From: Fragum whitleyi
Lineage: Eukaryota > Mollusca > Bivalvia > Cardiida > Cardiidae
Direction: 5' to 3'
Assembly (NCBI GenBank): GCA_948146395.1
Contig: OX411551.1
Location: 50,464,997-50,528,996, forward strand
DNA length: 64,000 nucleotides
In this document: piece by piece, positions 1 through 10,879 of the stretch
Position numbering within the stretch: the first letter of the stretch is position 1
How the letters are laid out: the number at the start of each line of letters is the position of its first letter
Made by a program: the position numbers and the translations under genes
The notes under the pieces: generated by a model
The model's input: the letters and a program-made list of their open reading frames with translations, nothing else
Databases searched by the model: none
Told to the model about the DNA's origin: nothing

Positions 1-2
1 GC

Positions 3-824
3 TTAGATGGCTGTGACGCATACATTGATGATGTCATCATCTATACAGATACATGGAGTGACCACCTTCAAAGAATCAAACAATTCTTCGACCGTCTCAG
101 TGATGCAAAATTGACTATTAATCTTGGAAAAACAGAATTTTGTCATGCTACTGTTACTTTCTTAGGACATCTTGTGGGACAGGGTCAAGTTAAACCTTTA
201 GAATCTAAGGTCAATGCTATCTCTGAGTTTCCTGTGCCTGCTACTAAAAAGCAACTGATGCGATTTCTTGGTATGGCTGGCTACTATAGAAAGTTTTGTA
301 AGAATTTTTCTATAATAGCTGAACCTTTAACAAACTTATTAAAGAAAAACGTTAAGTTCAAATGGAATGATAACTGTCAAGTTGCCTTTGATCGCTTAAA
401 AGCCATACTAAAGAGCACACCAGTTCTTTCAGCACCTGATTTTGACAAATGTTTCAAATTAGCTGTTGATGCAAGTGATGTTGGTATTGGTGCTGTTCTT
501 TTGCAAGAAGACGATGATGGTATTGATCATCCAGTTTGTTATTATTCTAAAAAATTAAACAAACATCAGAGAAACTACTCCACCATTGAAAAGGAATGTC
601 TTGCTCTGATTTTTGCAATCCAACATTTTGAAGTTTATTTAACATCTGCAACTTCTCCTATAGTTGTATTCAGAGACCACAATCCCTTAAGTTTTCTTCA
701 CAAACTTAAGAGTAAAGACCAAAGATTATTGAGGTGGAGTTTGTCACTTCAAGAATTTGATCTTGATGTAAGACACATTAAAGGAAAAGACAACATTATA
801 CCAGATGCTCTGTCAAGAGTCTAA
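3..824 (+). CDS. Ty3/gypsy-type pol fragment: reverse transcriptase end plus RNase H
   Basis: The frame is open from the left window edge, so the N-terminal part of pol lies outside. A YIDD box (frame of position 3, near 24-36) is the RT catalytic motif. A thumb/connection region with FLGMAGYYRKF follows, then RNase H with its acidic residues: LAVDASD near 462-479, the STIEKE glutamate near 582-596, and the terminal KGKDNIIPDALSR near 783-821. The usual T-D-H-x-P-L box reads FRDHNPL here. Translation stops one residue after the DALSR motif. No integrase follows; about 275 noncoding bases lead to a polypurine tract and LTR. The product would copy element RNA to DNA and degrade the RNA strand. 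The visible part has no stop or frameshift, so it may be a young copy. The family call is secure; the clade is inferred (see findings). Confidence 0.92.
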   Translation, partial: LDGCDAYIDDVIIYTDTWSDHLQRIKQFFDRLSDAKLTINLGKTEFCHATVTFLGHLVGQGQVKPLESKVNAISEFPVPATKKQLMRFLGMAGYYRKFCKNFSIIAEPLTNLLKKNVKFKWNDNCQVAFDRLKAILKSTPVLSAPDFDKCFKLAVDASDVGIGAVLLQEDDDGIDHPVCYYSKKLNKHQRNYSTIEKECLALIFAIQHFEVYLTSATSPIVVFRDHNPLSFLHKLKSKDQRLLRWSLSLQEFDLDVRHIKGKDNIIPDALSRV

Positions 825-1087
825 AATTTTGAATTGTCATATCTTTAATAAAACATTGAATTTAACAGTTACATTTTACTATATTTTTTGTATATATGTA
901 TGTATGTTTGCATATATAACTCTTTTCCAATTCTTTTGATGAAAATTGTTTGTATTTTCATGCTAGATGTGCTGAAATGTTGCAACGAATCATGATATTA
1001 ACAATTATGTGATGTATATTATCATTGTAAATGCTAATGATAATTCAAAAAGAAATATTTATTTCATAAACCTTTCTTTTTTTCTTT

Positions 1088-1099
1088 CAAGGGGGAAAG
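1088..1099 (+). promoter_or_regulatory. Polypurine tract (plus-strand primer)
   Basis: CAAGGGGGAAAG immediately precedes the TGTTATG that starts the LTR, the usual place and composition of the primer for plus-strand DNA synthesis in LTR elements. Confidence 0.75.
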
Positions 1100-1648
1100 T
1101 GTTATGTATAATCTATAAATAAACCTAATGGTATTTACCATGTCTATTTTTAGAATTAGTCTGGGGATTTTCCAATATCTCTTGACACTTTAAGGTAATA
1201 GATGTAGAAGATTTTAGATCTTTCTAGAAAGGCCTTTTGGAAGATGATTCAGACTCTAGAGTATTCTTATGTTCTATACTATTCCAGATTGTTCTATAGT
1301 ATTATATAAAGGGGTTCCTACAGCATTCTTGGTTCACTTGATTTAGACTTATGGTTTCATTTAGTAGTACTGTGTTAAACTAAAAGGGGATTTCTTGTTA
1401 TCTTAAAAGTGTGTTTGAAAGCGTGTTTAATTTTAAATTCAGATATTATTGGACTTATTATTTATGGACCAGGAACTTAAATAAATTGAATCTAAAATTA
1501 AAACTCTAGGATTAAACATTCAAGGTATTGTAAATTGTTTTTGTATTAATTTCATATTGTCAATAATTCTGGTATTATTGTCAATAAATATTGTTAATTG
1601 TAAAGTTTGTTGCTGGCTTCTTTGTTCGTGTTACATTGGCACGTAACA
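1100..1648 (+). repeat. 3' LTR, 549 bp
   Basis: It begins TGTTATG and ends CGTAACA, giving the inverted TGTTA/TAACA termini typical of gypsy-type LTRs. Inside are a TATA-like ATTATATAAAGG near 1301-1312 and AATAAA signals near 1478 and 1583, consistent with U3-R-U5 promoter and polyadenylation functions. Boundaries come from the polypurine tract and the terminal inverted pentamers; only one LTR is visible. Confidence 0.75.
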
Positions 1649-1782
1649 ATATATTTATTAGTAATGTTTTTATATTTGAAATTGAGCTTTTCTCAATGTG
1701 TTACTTCAGTAAAGTTAACATGATGATCATATGCGGCGGTATCAAGTCATGTTTTTAAATGTTAAATGCAAGATTTCTTTCA

Positions 1783-1930
1783 ACTGGTCGAGTGGTTAGC
1801 ATGCTTGACTTGTAACCTGGTGGTTGGGGGTTCAAGCCCCTGGGGATGCAGTTAGTGTTTTTGGGCATGGCACTTTACAAACAGGGCCCCACCCAGCTGT
1901 AAAAGTGTACACATGTACATGTCCTCTTAG
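1783..1930 (+). mobile_element. tRNA-headed SINE (Thr-like head), partial
   Basis: The head resembles a tRNA gene: A-box-like TGGTCGAGTGGTTAGC, an anticodon region TTGACTTGTAACC and a B box GGTTCAAGCCC. It is followed by a body GTGTTTTTGGGCATGGCAC. The same head and body occur on the minus strand at 17860-18042, so this is a dispersed SINE rather than a tRNA gene. Confidence 0.7.
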
Positions 1931-2957
1931 TCCAAATATTTTAGACGTTTACACGAGCATCATTCTAAAATCTTTAAGTTTTTCATGCAACTATCGTGTA
2001 TATCTGTATTTTCTCTGTTTCCACTAAAGTGATTGCTTGGAAACTTTGAACATGCCTCTGTGACCATCATATCAGCTGCTAGACAATTCATTACTCAGTT
2101 CATGTTGAATTTATAGGTTTTCCAATGTTGACATTGGTCTGCTTTTACTATCAAGCCCTGGGATAGGTGGAGTTTCTATGTCCTCAGACAGCTCTTGTTG
2201 ATAAATGAAGCAGTCTTTTTGCAGGGGTGTGGAATTCCTTGGGACTGAATTCCTATGCCCGACTTGCAAAACATTATCTTTGTTGGCAGAATTAAATACC
2301 AGGGCAAATCTGGGTTTACAACAACAACAACAAAAAAATCAGGGGCATAGCTGCTTTTATGCGAGTACGCAGCTGAATCCACATTATTTTGAAATTCAGC
2401 CGCGTTCGCCAAATCTGATATTTACCACACATAAATAATTTATAAAGCATATAGCCAAAATCTGCTAGCAAAGGCCGCAAGTAAGACCTGCTGTGAAATG
2501 AAGACTAGTTGAAATAAACGAAAGGAAAGCTATTCATCTCCATATTCATGCTAAAATTAATGGATTTTCGTTGGTCAAGAAAGCTCTCTGTAGACCCCAA
2601 AACGCAACATGCACCATTTATTTCAAAATTTTCAGGGGGGGGGGGGGGGAGAGCATACCCCCTGAATCCCCTAGATTATTTTGAATCCACATCCTTAATA
2701 GGCTATCCATGCGCCTGACAATTGGTGATCATGAAAAGGGTTCATTTATGCATGCATATCAATACCATGAAGATATTGTTTGAGAGCCTAGTTTTTATTC
2801 AAGTTTTTTTCAATAATTTGAAACGTGAGTCTATTATTTTTTAAATTTCAAAGAAATATCACTTTAAGACAGTGTGACACTCATATGTATAAAGAGCATA
2901 TGATTATTAGATTTATGTAATTCACAAACATTGTTATTTTGTATTTGGTTTTAAGTT
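1931..2957. other. No gene seen; low-complexity landmarks only
   Basis: Short open frames on both strands (about 2176-2438) have no recognisable domain. The block holds a CAA-rich run near 2320 and a poly-G tract near 2635-2649. Nothing else is supported. Confidence 0.6.
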
Positions 2958-3030
2958 ACCCTTGTAGTTTAAGGTAAAATGCCTGGGTGCAAGGTACCCA
3001 GGAGTTCTGAGTTCAAATCTCAGCAGGGGT
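2958..3030 (+). tRNA. tRNA-like sequence, probably a pseudogene or SINE head
   Basis: The 73 bases fold with a complete 7-bp acceptor stem (ACCCTTG with CAGGGGT, including one G-T pair), a perfect 5-bp T stem (CTGAG/CTCAG) with loop TTCAAAT, and an anticodon stem CTGGG/CCCAG. The anticodon loop is abnormal (TGCAAGGTA, 9 bases, unless the stem is extended) and the D loop is short. No clear identity, so a functional tRNA is doubtful. Confidence 0.35.
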
Positions 3031-3999
3031 CAAATTGTAACCAATTAGATATCAATTTTGTGAAATATATGAATTTAATATAATCAATAGTATTGATATT
3101 TTCACCCTTTCCATACTGTTCAGAGCAGTGTTGTGGAAATGTGGATCTTTTCTACATGTCCCTGGACAAGGTAGAGATGATTTATAACTTGCCCAGGATC
3201 AAAAGGAACTTGTCCATAAAAAAGTGAGAAGATGGATATTTAGAAAACAATGCTTTACTGAAAAAATGCTGGAACATTGCAAAAACATTGAGTACTTTAT
3301 CTGTTACATCTTTTTAGAACAATTCCAAGATTTGCTCTGATATTCAATTGTCCACTGACATGTCGAATGATTGTGGGAAGAGCTGATACCAAACTGGTTG
3401 AAATGTCCCAAAAATTATTAGAATAATTCTGCATTATAGTGATTTTAGGTGGATGTGGACATCTATTTGGGACAGAGCTCTCATTTGCAAAAATAGGTAC
3501 CCCCAAACCCTAGTCCATTGACTACAAAATTTGAAAATACTGTCAAATTCACCACTTGTTTTTATGGAGAAATTTGAGATTCAATGCTTTGAAGAAAATA
3601 ATTACTGGACACTCATTCTAGTGTCGAGAGGCCAGGGTTCAATTACCTGCAGAAAGGATGTTTGATTTGTTTGAGGTATTTAACTTTCTGTAGCTGATTT
3701 TGTTGGTTAATTTGAACAGGGTTTTATGCTGCTTTCAACATTCTTTCAGATCCATTGCAGTGACTGAAGTACCTTAAAACGAATTCCCACAAGTACTTTC
3801 ATTATATCTTTTCATAGCCTCCAGCTCCAAGGCCTTTTTTAAAAAGATTGTTGAAAGCCCCATAAACCCAATTCAAACAAAAAAAACAAACAAACCAAGG
3901 CCTTTTTTGTTCATGATCTTAAAAAGTGAAATATCAATGTATATGAATTATTGTATTGTAAATAATGCAGTGATATGTTTCATCATCATGATAATTTTA
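3031..3999. other. No gene or clear repeat seen
   Basis: AT-rich sequence. A minus-strand frame at 3297-3506 shows no domain or coding bias and is not supported. Confidence 0.55.
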
Positions 4000-4188
4000 T
4001 TCATTTACTTTAAGGTTGTGGACCGGTAATAGTTACTCAACGTTTGAAACTTTCGAGAGTAGTAAACAATGTTAGGTTTCCTAATTGGTTTTACTATATC
4101 AATATATATGGTCAATATTGTGAATGATCATGAGTTCTGAAATGTTGCGGAACTATTATGGGTCCACGATCTTAAAGCAAATGAGTAA
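4000..4188. mobile_element. Foldback MITE, GGACCCGTAAT family, copy 1
   Basis: The arms TTACTTTAAGGTTGTGGACC (left) and GGGTCCACGATCTTAAAGC (right) are inverted, and the interior is also roughly palindromic. Related copies lie at 7208-7400 and 26998-27166. Confidence 0.7.
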
Positions 4189-5849
4189 AATTATCTAAAA
4201 CCTCTGATGAGCACAACATGCTCAAAGTGATCTGATAGGATCACCTTGAATCCGTCGTCACCTTTGCTGACCCTTTTAAAAGTGTTCTCAAAAGTCTGAT
4301 TGGCCATTGAATATGGGTGTGACCTGTCCGTCCTATTAATGCCCCTCATGGAAAGATGGGCGGGCATATTGTTTTAGAGTTGTCCCTCTGTCTGTCCGAC
4401 TACAAAACTTAATAAAACACTAAATGTTTCCAATTACTTCATGGCTATTCAAGTGCAAACACATCTTGCTTCACTATGAAATCTTTGGGCAATATTACCT
4501 CCTTAACCTCTGGGCCAGTTTCAATGAATTTGGCCAGAACATATCTTGAGTGACATTTTTCTACAAATGCTCTAGCCGCCGTGATATAAGTGAAAGATTG
4601 TAAAAAATATTATGTTGACCCTTGAAAGAAATTGCTTGTAAAATTTTGATTGGCCCATAAATATGGTTGTGGTATTTTTATTATGCTCCATATCAAAAGA
4701 TCAATTTTCTTGTGGCATTTTTTTTTACCATTGTCTGTCTGTCAATCTGTCAGTCTGCCTTCAAAATTTAACCAAAAACCTTAGTATTGCCAATATCTTC
4801 AAGCCTATTTAAGCTACAAGTCTAATATCTGGCATGAGGATATATCTAGATGAAACACATTTGCTGAGACCAAATCATGGTCATGTGACAATGGCAAGGT
4901 CATCTGTCAAGGTCAAATCATTATTAAAAACTTGACCAAAAAACTCAAGATTGCCATTATTTCAAGCCTATTCAAGATACAAGCCTCATTTTTAGCATGA
5001 TGATAGATCTCAAAGATCTGCATCTGCTAATACTATTGCTAAGGTCATACCACATTTTCAAGGTCATCTATCAAGATCAACCTTCTCAAAAACTTAACCA
5101 AAAAACTTTAATTACCAATATCTTCAAGCCTAATTAAGGTACAAACCTCATAAATGACATGATGTTACATCTCAATAATGTGCATCTCTAGATACCAAGG
5201 TCAAGGTCATGTTTCAGGTCAATGTCATCTATCAAAGGTGACATATTGCAAAAAAATGTGGTTATGGGGGCATTTGTTTTTCACAAACTCTTCTTGTTTC
5301 GCTATAAAATATTTGACAGACATTGCCTCCTCAACCTTTGGGTCAATTTGAAGGAAATTTTACCAGAATATCCTTTGGGTGATCCTTCTCAGATTTTTTT
5401 TGCAAAAACTTGATAAACAAAAAATTCTGGGGTGGCGGGATGGAGGCTTTTTCAGTAAGAAGTCTTAAAACACTATCTCCCTTTAAACCATTTGACTAAT
5501 TTCAATGAAACTTTGCCCCAAGTTGTACTTAGATGACATCAACTGGACCAATGAAATACAGATGAGTTATTTAGGCCCATTCTGTACCTTATGTTTTGCA
5601 AACAAAATCCATAATGTTCATAAGAGAAGATAAGAAAATGAATGAGTTACTGGTATAGTTTCAAAACATTGGGATTGGATATAAAGTTAAGCCTGAAGAT
5701 GAAATTCCTTCTGCAAATAAATAAAGTACTTAATTAAAAAAAAAAAAGTCATTCATTCAAAAGAGTGGCAAGCATTTCAAATTACTTTGTCAAAAGACAA
5801 CAATTGAAGACTGCGATCGTTTTGAGGCTTTGCCTTTTTCATATTAAAC
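4189..5849. repeat. Degenerate mollusc-type repeats including a 3-unit tandem block
   Basis: Near 4205-4260 is a GAGCACAACATGCTCAAAG motif like that at 53700. Near 4345-4400 a short hairpin (GCCCCTCATGG..GATGGGCGGGC) is followed by GTCTGTCCG. At about 4760-5240 three units start with a-CTT(a/g)ACCAAAAAAC-like sequence at 4768, 4929 and 5092, a period near 162 bp. A SINE tail fragment (GCTCTAGCCGCCGTGATATA) lies near 4569. No coding potential. Confidence 0.55.
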
Positions 5850-6170
5850 GTTCCACATCACTCAACAAAGATACGATCAACAACTATATTCAAAATAAAT
5901 AAAATGAGAAAAAATCGCAATTTTACTGACATCATTAATATTATAAGCGTCTGATTGGTTCTTGGTAAAATGAGAAGCTATCTATAGACTTTGTATCCCT
6001 TTTTATTTAAAGGGGGGAGGTAAATGTCGTTAATTTTGTTCATCCGAAACAAAATTAGCGATATTGGTTTAGCTCCCTTTAATTTCACTAAAATATCGCT
6101 TTACGCACTAATTTCATTCTATAATCGTTCCGAAATCATTCATTTGGTCAATTCAACGATGCTCTTAACC
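5850..6170 (-). mobile_element. ACATCGTG-family MITE, left-truncated
   Basis: The interior (AAGATACGATCAACAACT), the central GTTAATTTTGTTCATCC hairpin and the right end (TCAATTCAACGATGCTCTTAAC) are recognisable. The left TIR is missing. Confidence 0.65.
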
Positions 6171-6749
6171 CATCCCTGTAAGGCATATTACTTCTCATCC
6201 TCCCAATGGTGGCAGACAATTACTGCTAAGTGTCTATTTTAGCTTTTATGACGGGGGGGGGGGGAGATTTCAGCACAAAATTAAAGCAATTGAAAAAAAA
6301 CCGGTATTCCATACTCTTGGTTCACAGTAAAAAATCACCCACAAATCAGAAAAATATGGTGTATCTTTGAAAACAGTGGGACAATTCCCCAATCCCCCTG
6401 CCTAAAATGAACTCTGACCGCTTGTCACATTGAATGTTGGCCGGGCTGGGACTAGAACGCACGATTCCAGGATAGGAAGCCCAAGCATGTTGCCGACTGA
6501 TTTGGTCTGGCTCGACACAAGACACGAGCAAACCTTTCTTTACCCTGATGAACAGGATGGAACCTTTTCGTACGACTGTCCAAATTGATTGACAAATTAA
6601 GTGCAAATAAGTCACTGGTCAAGCATAATAATAAACGTACTTTTTTTCTCCCACGACCGACCTGAGATCAAGGACACAAGCTGTTTCCCTAATCCTTATC
6701 CCGTAGAATTCAAATTTTGTTTCAAACTACAGTAAGTAACGTCGTGTAA
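6171..6749. other. No gene; poly-G tract and a tRNA-like SINE fragment on the minus strand
   Basis: A poly-G run lies near 6252-6263. At 6440-6510 the complement reads like a decayed tRNA head: A-box-like ATCAGTCGGCAACATG and B-box-like GCGTTCTAGTCCC. The frame at 6346-6615 minus overlaps this and is not credible as a gene. Confidence 0.4.
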
Positions 6750-7088
6750 TTTTAAAAACATTCCACATCACTTAAAAAAGATACGATCTACAACATTATT
6801 CAAAACAAAAGTTAGAAAAAAATCGCATTTTTACTTACAATTAAAATTATAAGCGTCTCATTGGTTCTTGGTAAAATTGGAAGCTATCTAAAGACTTTGT
6901 ATGCATAATCAATTAAAAGGGGGGGGGGGTTAAATATCTCTAATTTTGTTCATCCTGAACAAAACTAGCGATATTGGTTTACCTCCCTTTGATTTCACCC
7001 AGAACTCACTCATCGCACTGGTTCAGTTTCATTCCATCACCGTTCCAAGATCATTCAACTTGTCAATTTCACGATGTAATTAACTGTA
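6750..7088 (-). mobile_element. ACATCGTG-family MITE, left-truncated
   Basis: The right TIR is complete (TGTCAATTTCACGATGTAAT..AACTGTA). The central hairpin is interrupted by a poly-G run at 6918-6929. It is very similar to the copy at 5850-6170, including the truncation point. Confidence 0.7.
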
Positions 7089-7207
7089 TATACCTGCAAA
7101 TTTTGGGAAAATTCCGACCAATCTCGCTTAAGCTTTTCCAAAAAACCGATTTAGTAAAAAGCAGACATATTTGACTTAGATCAGACTGTATGTACGTGCA
7201 GACTGAT

Positions 7208-7400
7208 CTTTATCTTTAATGTCTGCCATACTTAAGGTTGTGGACCCGTAAAAAAGTTCTGCAATGTTTTCTGAAGTAAATACTTTAACAAGGCTAACTG
7301 AAGTTTCCCAATGATTTTCATAAGGAAACCTCAGTTAACACTGAGAAAGATCATGTGTTCCGATATGTTGCGGAATTATTGCGGTTCCACTACCATAAGG
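7208..7400. mobile_element. Foldback MITE, GGACCCGTAAT family, copy 2
   Basis: Left arm CTTAAGGTTGTGGACCCGTA and right arm GCGGTTCCACTACCATAAGG are inverted. The centre has CCCAATGATTTTCATAAGG, also near-palindromic. Confidence 0.7.
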
Positions 7401-7448
7401 ACACAGCAGGAATATTTACTGAACATCACTAGAAGAGTTTTAGAGAGA

Positions 7449-7625
7449 ATACGGCTCGGTGGCCTCATGGTTCAGGCGCTCGAGTCCTGACTCGAAGGTC
7501 CGAGGTTCGAGCCCCATCGTCGCCAGGTGTGTTTATGGGCAAAACACTTAACAGTCAGCCCCAGTTCTTCTAGCTGCAAAATTGGGTAGCTGCTGGAAGC
7601 ATTTGCAGCAATCGAACTATGATAT
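7449..7625 (+). mobile_element. tRNA-headed SINE
   Basis: Head GGCTCGGTGGCCTCATGG with B box GAGGTTCGAGCCC (7503-7515), then GTGTTTATGGGCAAAACAC, the same kind of body start as the SINE at 1783. Probably a different subfamily. Confidence 0.65.
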
Positions 7626-8681
7626 ATAAATAAGTAGAAACTAAGTCTGAGAGCTTATATTTTTGAATTTGTTAATTGTTTCACAGTTCTCACAAAAAGA
7701 GGCACATATGACCTTGGATCAAGAACACAAGCTGTTACTTCGAGTCTACGTCAGAATTACCAACGAGTTTGTCGTTTATTTGAACAGTCTAGAAAAAATG
7801 GGGATAGATTTTAGCCATTTAGCGATGGCTCGCATGAGCTTAAATGTTAATACCACAGGCAACTGTTTCATTATCAATTGTTTTGGTCTTAAAACATTTT
7901 TTTCGACAACTGACCGGGGTTCACGGACACAAGGTGTTACCACGTTTTGACCAGTAGAACTAACTATTTTAATTTCATCTTCTTTATTTACAAAACTAGC
8001 AAAAAGGAGCCACATTAGACCCACGAAAACTAAAGATTTTTAGCCAGACGGCTGAAACGCAGACGGGGCTCATTCTTTAATGTTTAGGAAGGTCTTCCAG
8101 ATGGAAATATTTTGTTGATCTCCTTTCACATGTTGATTTTCATAATCACATTTGACCCGTCATACGAAAAAAGACCATCTTGAAACACCGTAAAGTAAAT
8201 ATTTGGAACAGGATTAGATCATTCATAGGTCATTCAGAAGGCAAATAATTACATAAGTGGAAAGAATCATCACTCTAGATTCACAAATATATTTTTTGCG
8301 AAACGTTTCGATCCCGGTCAGTCCGCAATAACCGCACAGTCTGACCAGGGTCGCGTGTCAGGTCAGATGTATTCTTTGATCGCCGAGTAAAGTCTAGTCA
8401 AGTTAGCCTATGGTAGGACCCAAAACAAATTGTAACAAAAGCGATTTTTTTTCATCAAAAGACATGCCCTTTTTACATACTAGTATAAAAAGGAGAACAA
8501 AATCGGAAGTTGCGCATTTTATTTTTCGAGACGTTCTCTAACATGTATTTTAAACTATAAAGATGACTATTTTGAGTTTGACTAAAATACGTTAATATCA
8601 AAAGGAAAGGTTTGTGTTTGTCAAAAGCTATACAGTACCTTGTTATAAGGAACAATGTTTTTGCTAAATGAAAAAAAAGGC
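7626..8681. other. No gene seen; one half of a palindromic repeat
   Basis: At 8149-8190 GACCCGTCATACGAAAAAAG.. matches the left arm of the palindrome at 32831-32914. The frames at 7663-7950 (+) and 7776-8024 (-) overlap each other and carry no recognisable domain. Confidence 0.5.
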
Positions 8682-8996
8682 TTTTGTTTTGTTTTTGTCC
8701 GGTTTTCATTATAATACGTTTTACCCCAACCACACAGTTTAACCTTGCAAAATAGTAGAAAAAAGTTGGTTTGTCAAAGGCAACGGTTTATAGAGAAATG
8801 TCCGAAACACTTCAAAAGGCCCCCATCAGCTAAGCAGGGTTTTTGTTTTGTTTTTGTCCGGTTTTCATTATAATACGGTTTACCCCAACCACACAGTTTA
8901 ACCTTGCAAAATAGTAGAAAAAAGTTGGTTTGTCATAGGCAACGGTTTATAGAGAAAGGTCCGAAACACTTTAAAATGCCCCCATCAGCTAAGCAG
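8682..8996 (+). repeat. Tandem duplication, 159-bp period
   Basis: 8682-8837 is repeated at 8841-8996 with only a handful of changes (for example AATACGTTTT/AATACGGTTT, GTCAAAGGC/GTCATAGGC). Near-identity implies a recent duplication. Confidence 0.9.
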
Positions 8997-9098
8997 ACAG
9001 AGGGCTACGTTATAGCAGCTAGCATTAACCCGACCTGCAGATGAGTGATGGGGTAACTCTCCACAAAATTACATTTTTTTCTAATCATTATTTTCTAT

Positions 9099-9410
9099 AT
9101 TATAACTATACAAATAACCGTGTGATAACATCCCATATGATATTTTTTTACGATATCATATAGTTATTTTTAGAACAATGATATAATCTGGTTATTTTTA
9201 GAAACTTGCATTTCTGTTAGAAACATCTACGAAAACAATGCAAATAGAGGTTATAAGATGAATATGATACGTACTTAGTGTATTGTATGAAAACATATCT
9301 AACTCGGTTGTGGGAATTGATAATTGTCTCGGCAGAGCCTCGACAATGATCAATTCTTCCAACCTCGTTAGATATTTTTTCTCATATAATACATCACGTA
9401 CGTATTATGT
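9099..9410 (+). mobile_element. Palindrome-cored repeat, copy 1
   Basis: The core 9267-9405 is a long imperfect palindrome: ATACGTACTTAGTG..CACGTACGTAT outside, TATCTAACTCGG../..CCTCGTTAGATA inside, GTCTCGGCAGAGCCTCGAC at the centre. The left flank (CTATACAAATAACCGTGTGA) is shared with an inverted second copy at 44766-45066, so the mobile unit is larger than the palindrome. Confidence 0.7.
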
Positions 9411-9471
9411 ATAATCTAAACTCATACGTGTAGATATACAGTACCAGTATAATATATCTCTTTCGCTAACC

Positions 9472-9530
9472 ATTTACCCCTTTTGCATTACGATGTGCCT
9501 ATGTACATCGTGACGTCAAAAGGGGTAAAC
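9472..9530. repeat. Palindrome with central ACGATGT/ACATCGT
   Basis: TTTACCCCTTTTG at the left is inverted as CAAAAGGGGTAAA at the right, with an inner ACGATGT..ACATCGT and one TGACGTCA octamer (9511-9518). Confidence 0.7.
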
Positions 9531-9900
9531 AATGACGTATTTTCGCATAGGATACGACGCAAAAGATTTCTAGTAGGCTATTTCCTCTTCATTGTGCGAT
9601 TGATATACCGTTTCTGTAAGGTCCCTTTACATATGCCACCTTACAATTAGTCTAAAAGTAATTCTATATCAGTTGCCGGATCTATATAACGTCTACTTGA
9701 AGTCTTTGAATAATTTATGAATCATATTCAATCACTCTGGTTTAGAATAGTTAATGCTTCGAAATGTATTCTGTAACAACAACCTCGCAATCATCACAAC
9801 TATGATGTCTATTGTCTTGTTAATAATACTTAAGAATTACAATATTTTTTTTATCAATTCACTGGGAGAGGGTGAATTAAAATCTAATCAAACTATACAT
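9531..9900. other. No gene or repeat recognised
   Basis: AT-rich sequence between the palindrome and the long-TIR element; no frame above 60 codons with any domain. Confidence 0.55.
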
Positions 9901-10879
9901 TAAGGTTCATGTAAAGTATTTGGGACCAATTTTCGAACACTTCATTTGCAAAGAAAAGGCAATATGTCCAGGCATATTATATATCAAAATGAAGCTATTC
10001 ATAAGCATAAGAAGTAGCGCAACACAAGACTGCCATACCTATATCGGTATAGCCAAAGCATTGTGGAAAAGGGTCATTTTGTACAGAACAAGCAACTGCA
10101 AGACTGTTGGATGAAATTGGCCCAACTTTGAACAAAGTACAGACTAAAATACTACCCAGGTACTACTACAGACATTGTTATAAAACTCGAGCCCTAAACG
10201 TAGTTATGCAAACAATTTATTTTGACTTATTTTATAAACACATATGTCACATATGTCATTCTAATTTTGTAAACGCGTAGATCTTTTTAAGGTATGGTGT
10301 GTTATTACATCATAAATGGACATTAATAGTTTATATACCTGTAAGGTTGTTTAGCATTATATCAATTTCTATTTCACTGAATGATAATACATAGTAATTT
10401 ATTATAGATCATTGAATTCAAAAACTATAATTTGAAATTAATAACAGGAAGTATTTCAGAATATTATGGTGTGCTGTTGCACCATACCTAACATCTATTT
10501 TGAAAACAGATCAAACAGGTTTGACAAGTATGTTGACAAAATAAATGGAAATTGATTGTTTCAAAAGAGCCTTTTGAGACCGAGTCTTATATCTAAGGTT
10601 GTAGTAGTACCTAGGTGGCACTTTAGACTGTACTTTGTTAAAATATGAGCCAATTTTATCCAACCGTCATGCAGTTGCTTGTTCTGTACGAAATGACCCT
10701 TTTCCACAATGTTTTAGCTTTACCGCTTTAGCTAGGGCGGTCTTATGTTGCTCAACTGCTTGTGCTCAAAAATAGCTTCATTTTGATATACAATATACCT
10801 GGACATTCTGCTTTTTCTTAGCTAATGAAGCGCCCTTAATATTGAATCATTAGGTCTCAAACACTTTACATGAACCTTA
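9901..10879. mobile_element. Non-autonomous element with TIRs of about 275 bp
   Basis: Left arm 9901-10176 starts TAAGGTTCATGTAAAGT; right arm 10598-10879 ends ACTTTACATGAACCTTA. Many matched blocks lie between, such as AAGGGTCATTTTGTACAGAAC and its complement GTTCTGTACGAAATGACCC. The unpaired interior (10177-10597) is AT-rich and non-coding. The arms differ at perhaps one base in eight. No clear target duplication. The frame at 9920-10114 is just the arm. Confidence 0.75.

Larger units (their letters stand above)
1..1648 (+). mobile_element. 3' end of a gypsy-type LTR retrotransposon
   Basis: Order seen: RT-RNase H coding (to 824), AT-rich untranslated spacer (825-1087), polypurine tract (1088-1099), LTR (1100-1648). 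The 5' LTR, primer binding site, gag, protease and any integrase lie left of the window or are missing. Position 1649 onward (ATATA) could be the target duplication but cannot be confirmed without the left flank. Confidence 0.85.

Noticed and set aside
1301..1312. Host gene promoter from the TATA-like box
   Set aside because: It lies inside the LTR and no host frame follows; best read as the LTR's own promoter.
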